DNA from: Mycobacterium sp. GA-1199
GTDB taxonomy: Bacteria; Actinomycetota; Actinomycetes; Mycobacteriales; Mycobacteriaceae
Length of the DNA stretch: 64,000 nt
Assembly (NCBI RefSeq): GCF_001500045.1
Contig: NZ_LQIX01000018.1
Span: 1-64,000, forward strand
Direction of reading: 5' to 3'
The notes beneath the pieces are model-generated. The model saw only the letters and a list, made by a program, of their open reading frames with translations. It was not told the origin of the DNA and searched no databases. Within the stretch, counting starts at the first letter, position 1. Every line of letters starts with the position of its first letter. Of the stretch, positions 62,761 through 64,000 are shown in pieces. A program made the translations under genes and the position numbers.

Positions 62761-63971
62761 GCCTCACCGTCACCCCCGTCAACCGTACCGAACTGGTCGA
62801 GCTCACCGAGACTTTGGTGTCCGCGGGCCAACCCTGGTGTGAGAACAGCCTCGACGGACCCGCGCGGTCGCCGGAGGAGACACGCATCGCCGAACCGGTC
62901 GCAGCGCTGCTCACGGAGTGGGGGTTCGACGTCAGTTTGGTCGGTAGGCACCCCACCCGACAGAACGTGCTGGCTACCAAGGTATTCGGCCCGGGTCCAA
63001 CACTGATGCTCAACGACCATCTCGACACCTACCCTTCCGGCCCTCCGAGCCGCTGGACCGTCTGCGCCGAGAATCCTTACCGGGCAACGGAATTAAATGG
63101 TCGCATCTTCGCGAGAGGTACGTCGGACACGCGAGCTAACCTTGCGACGCTGTTGACCGCGGCGCACCGGGTGGTCGCGGACCCGCCGACGACCGGGACG
63201 CTGCTCGTCGCGCTCACCGTCGACGAGGAACGCAACGGCATCGAAGGATCCTGTTATCTCGTCGACGAGTACGGCCTGCGGCCAGACGCGTCGATCACCG
63301 TCGAGCCGACGGCGTGGTCCGACGGTGCGCGGCACGGCATCGCGCTGGCAACGGCGCAGACCGGACACGCGCTGATCGACATCGTCGCGCGCGGGACGTC
63401 GAGCCACATCTGGCGCCCAGACACCGGCGCCAACCCGGCGCAGTTTCTCGCCGAGGCACTCGCACAGATCCGCCAGAACCCGGTCGGCGACTGGCCGATC
63501 TCGGTGGTGGGCCTGTCGGCCGGCGAGGCCGGGATGGCGCAGTTCACTCCGCTCGAGGCGGTGGCGCGGGTGGCCGCGGTGAACATCGGGCCCGGCATCT
63601 CCTCCGGTGAGTTGCTCCTCGCCTTCCAGCAGCGGATCAGCCAACTGGCGCCCGCGGGGATCGAGACGCAAGTGACCTACGTACCGGGGCCGACGTTCGT
63701 CGCCGGCACCGTTGAGATACCCGCCTCCGACCCGCTCGTCTCCGCGATCGAGGACGCCTACCGCGCGGTGACCGGCGAGGCCGTCCGGCGCTACACCAAA
63801 CCCGCGTTCAACGACACCATCCGGTTCCGCCATGCCGGTATCCCCGCGGTGACTTTCGGGCCCGGCGACGACGGATGGGCGGTCTACGACGAGAGCATCT
63901 CCATCGACGCGATGGTCACTGCGACGCAAGTGTTGGAGCGTGCCGTCCGCGGCTTCCTCACCGGGCAGTGA
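62757..63971 (+). CDS. M20 family metallopeptidase/deacylase (ArgE/DapE type)
   Basis: 404 residues. Metal-binding motifs are LNDHLDTYPSG (His and its Asp), FARGTSDTRANLATLL (bridging Asp), VDEERNGIEGSCYL (Glu pair) and a late His in FRHAGIPAVTFGPG. A dimerisation domain with TGHALIDIVARGTSSHIWRPDTGANP lies mid-chain. M20 enzymes cut N-acyl, carbamoyl or dipeptide bonds. The ATG overlaps the asparaginase-like stop by 4 nt. It is the last gene of the operon in the window; 29 nt remain after it. Confidence 0.9.
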   Translation: MSLTVTPVNRTELVELTETLVSAGQPWCENSLDGPARSPEETRIAEPVAALLTEWGFDVSLVGRHPTRQNVLATKVFGPGPTLMLNDHLDTYPSGPPSRWTVCAENPYRATELNGRIFARGTSDTRANLATLLTAAHRVVADPPTTGTLLVALTVDEERNGIEGSCYLVDEYGLRPDASITVEPTAWSDGARHGIALATAQTGHALIDIVARGTSSHIWRPDTGANPAQFLAEALAQIRQNPVGDWPISVVGLSAGEAGMAQFTPLEAVARVAAVNIGPGISSGELLLAFQQRISQLAPAGIETQVTYVPGPTFVAGTVEIPASDPLVSAIEDAYRAVTGEAVRRYTKPAFNDTIRFRHAGIPAVTFGPGDDGWAVYDESISIDAMVTATQVLERAVRGFLTGQ

Positions 63972-64000
63972 CCGCCGCAGTTCGTGAACTGCCCGTGAAG

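Noticed and set aside
1..64000. CRISPR array, prophage or toxin-antitoxin system
   Set aside because: No regularly spaced repeats, phage structural genes or recognisable toxin-antitoxin pairs were found; the only clear mobile element is the IS481 copy.

Overview
The window is high-GC actinobacterial DNA and almost certainly comes from an environmental, probably fast-growing, mycobacterium (Mycolicibacterium-like). The signs are two mycolic-acid methyltransferase genes of the CmaA/PcaA/MmaA/UmaA family, a KasB-type ketoacyl synthase, close relatives of Mycobacterium tuberculosis Rv0315 (GH16) and Rv3401 (GH65), a CYP137/138-like P450, a Ddn-like F420 enzyme, and frequent GTG/TTG starts with start-stop overlaps.

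Region 1 (1-16.6 kb) is a selenium and formate module. A minus-strand operon (fdhA-fdhB-nrfD-type, with TGATG and ATGA overlaps) encodes a formate dehydrogenase. Its catalytic subunit is interrupted by an in-frame UGA at 7333-7335, followed at the expected distance by a bacterial SECIS hairpin, so it is a selenoprotein. Nearby lie selB, selA, a 95-nt tRNA-Sec(UCA) and selD, the whole bacterial Sec pathway within about 11 kb. Between the two blocks sit a GH16 glucanase-like protein, a GT-C membrane glycosyltransferase and a DUF1348 protein.

Region 2 (16.6-43 kb) is a chromosomal mix. It holds a Ser/Thr kinase fused to an amino-acid-binding sensor, a secreted collagen-like repeat protein, a P450, an aldehyde dehydrogenase, a kinase-like/MprF-flippase membrane fusion, and two mycolate methyltransferases facing a KasB paralogue whose nucleophile Cys is Asp. 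These are followed by a GH65 phosphorylase/hydrolase, an SLC13-like permease, lactate dehydrogenase, two converging acyltransferase-3 genes, a double-length eukaryote-like phosphofructokinase, a Ddn-like protein, an FAD-linked oxidase, an APC permease, and a mini-remnant built from the two ends of such a permease.

Region 3 (42-54 kb) is a catabolic cluster: PhyH-type dioxygenase, frameshifted Rieske oxygenase, HSL esterase, D-aminoacylase-like amidohydrolase, epoxide-hydrolase-like protein, HAPMO-type Baeyer-Villiger monooxygenase, PF10118 protein, a TetR regulator, and a carotenoid oxygenase divergent from its own TetR regulator, with a palindromic operator candidate between them.

Region 4 (54-58.4 kb) looks accessory. 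It has decayed DNA, a large secreted zinc-protease-like protein, and an IS481-family element inserted against tRNA-Tyr, with duplicated pieces of the tRNA 3' end.

Region 5 (58.4-64 kb) holds YajQ and then a tight five-gene operon: ABC permease, ATPase, lipoprotein binding protein, asparaginase-like amidohydrolase and M20 peptidase. It looks like an uncharacterised uptake-and-deamidation pathway. The strongest novelty candidates are the kinase-SBP fusion, the Cys-to-Asp KasB paralogue, the eukaryote-like PFK, the permease-end mini-gene and the terminal operon.
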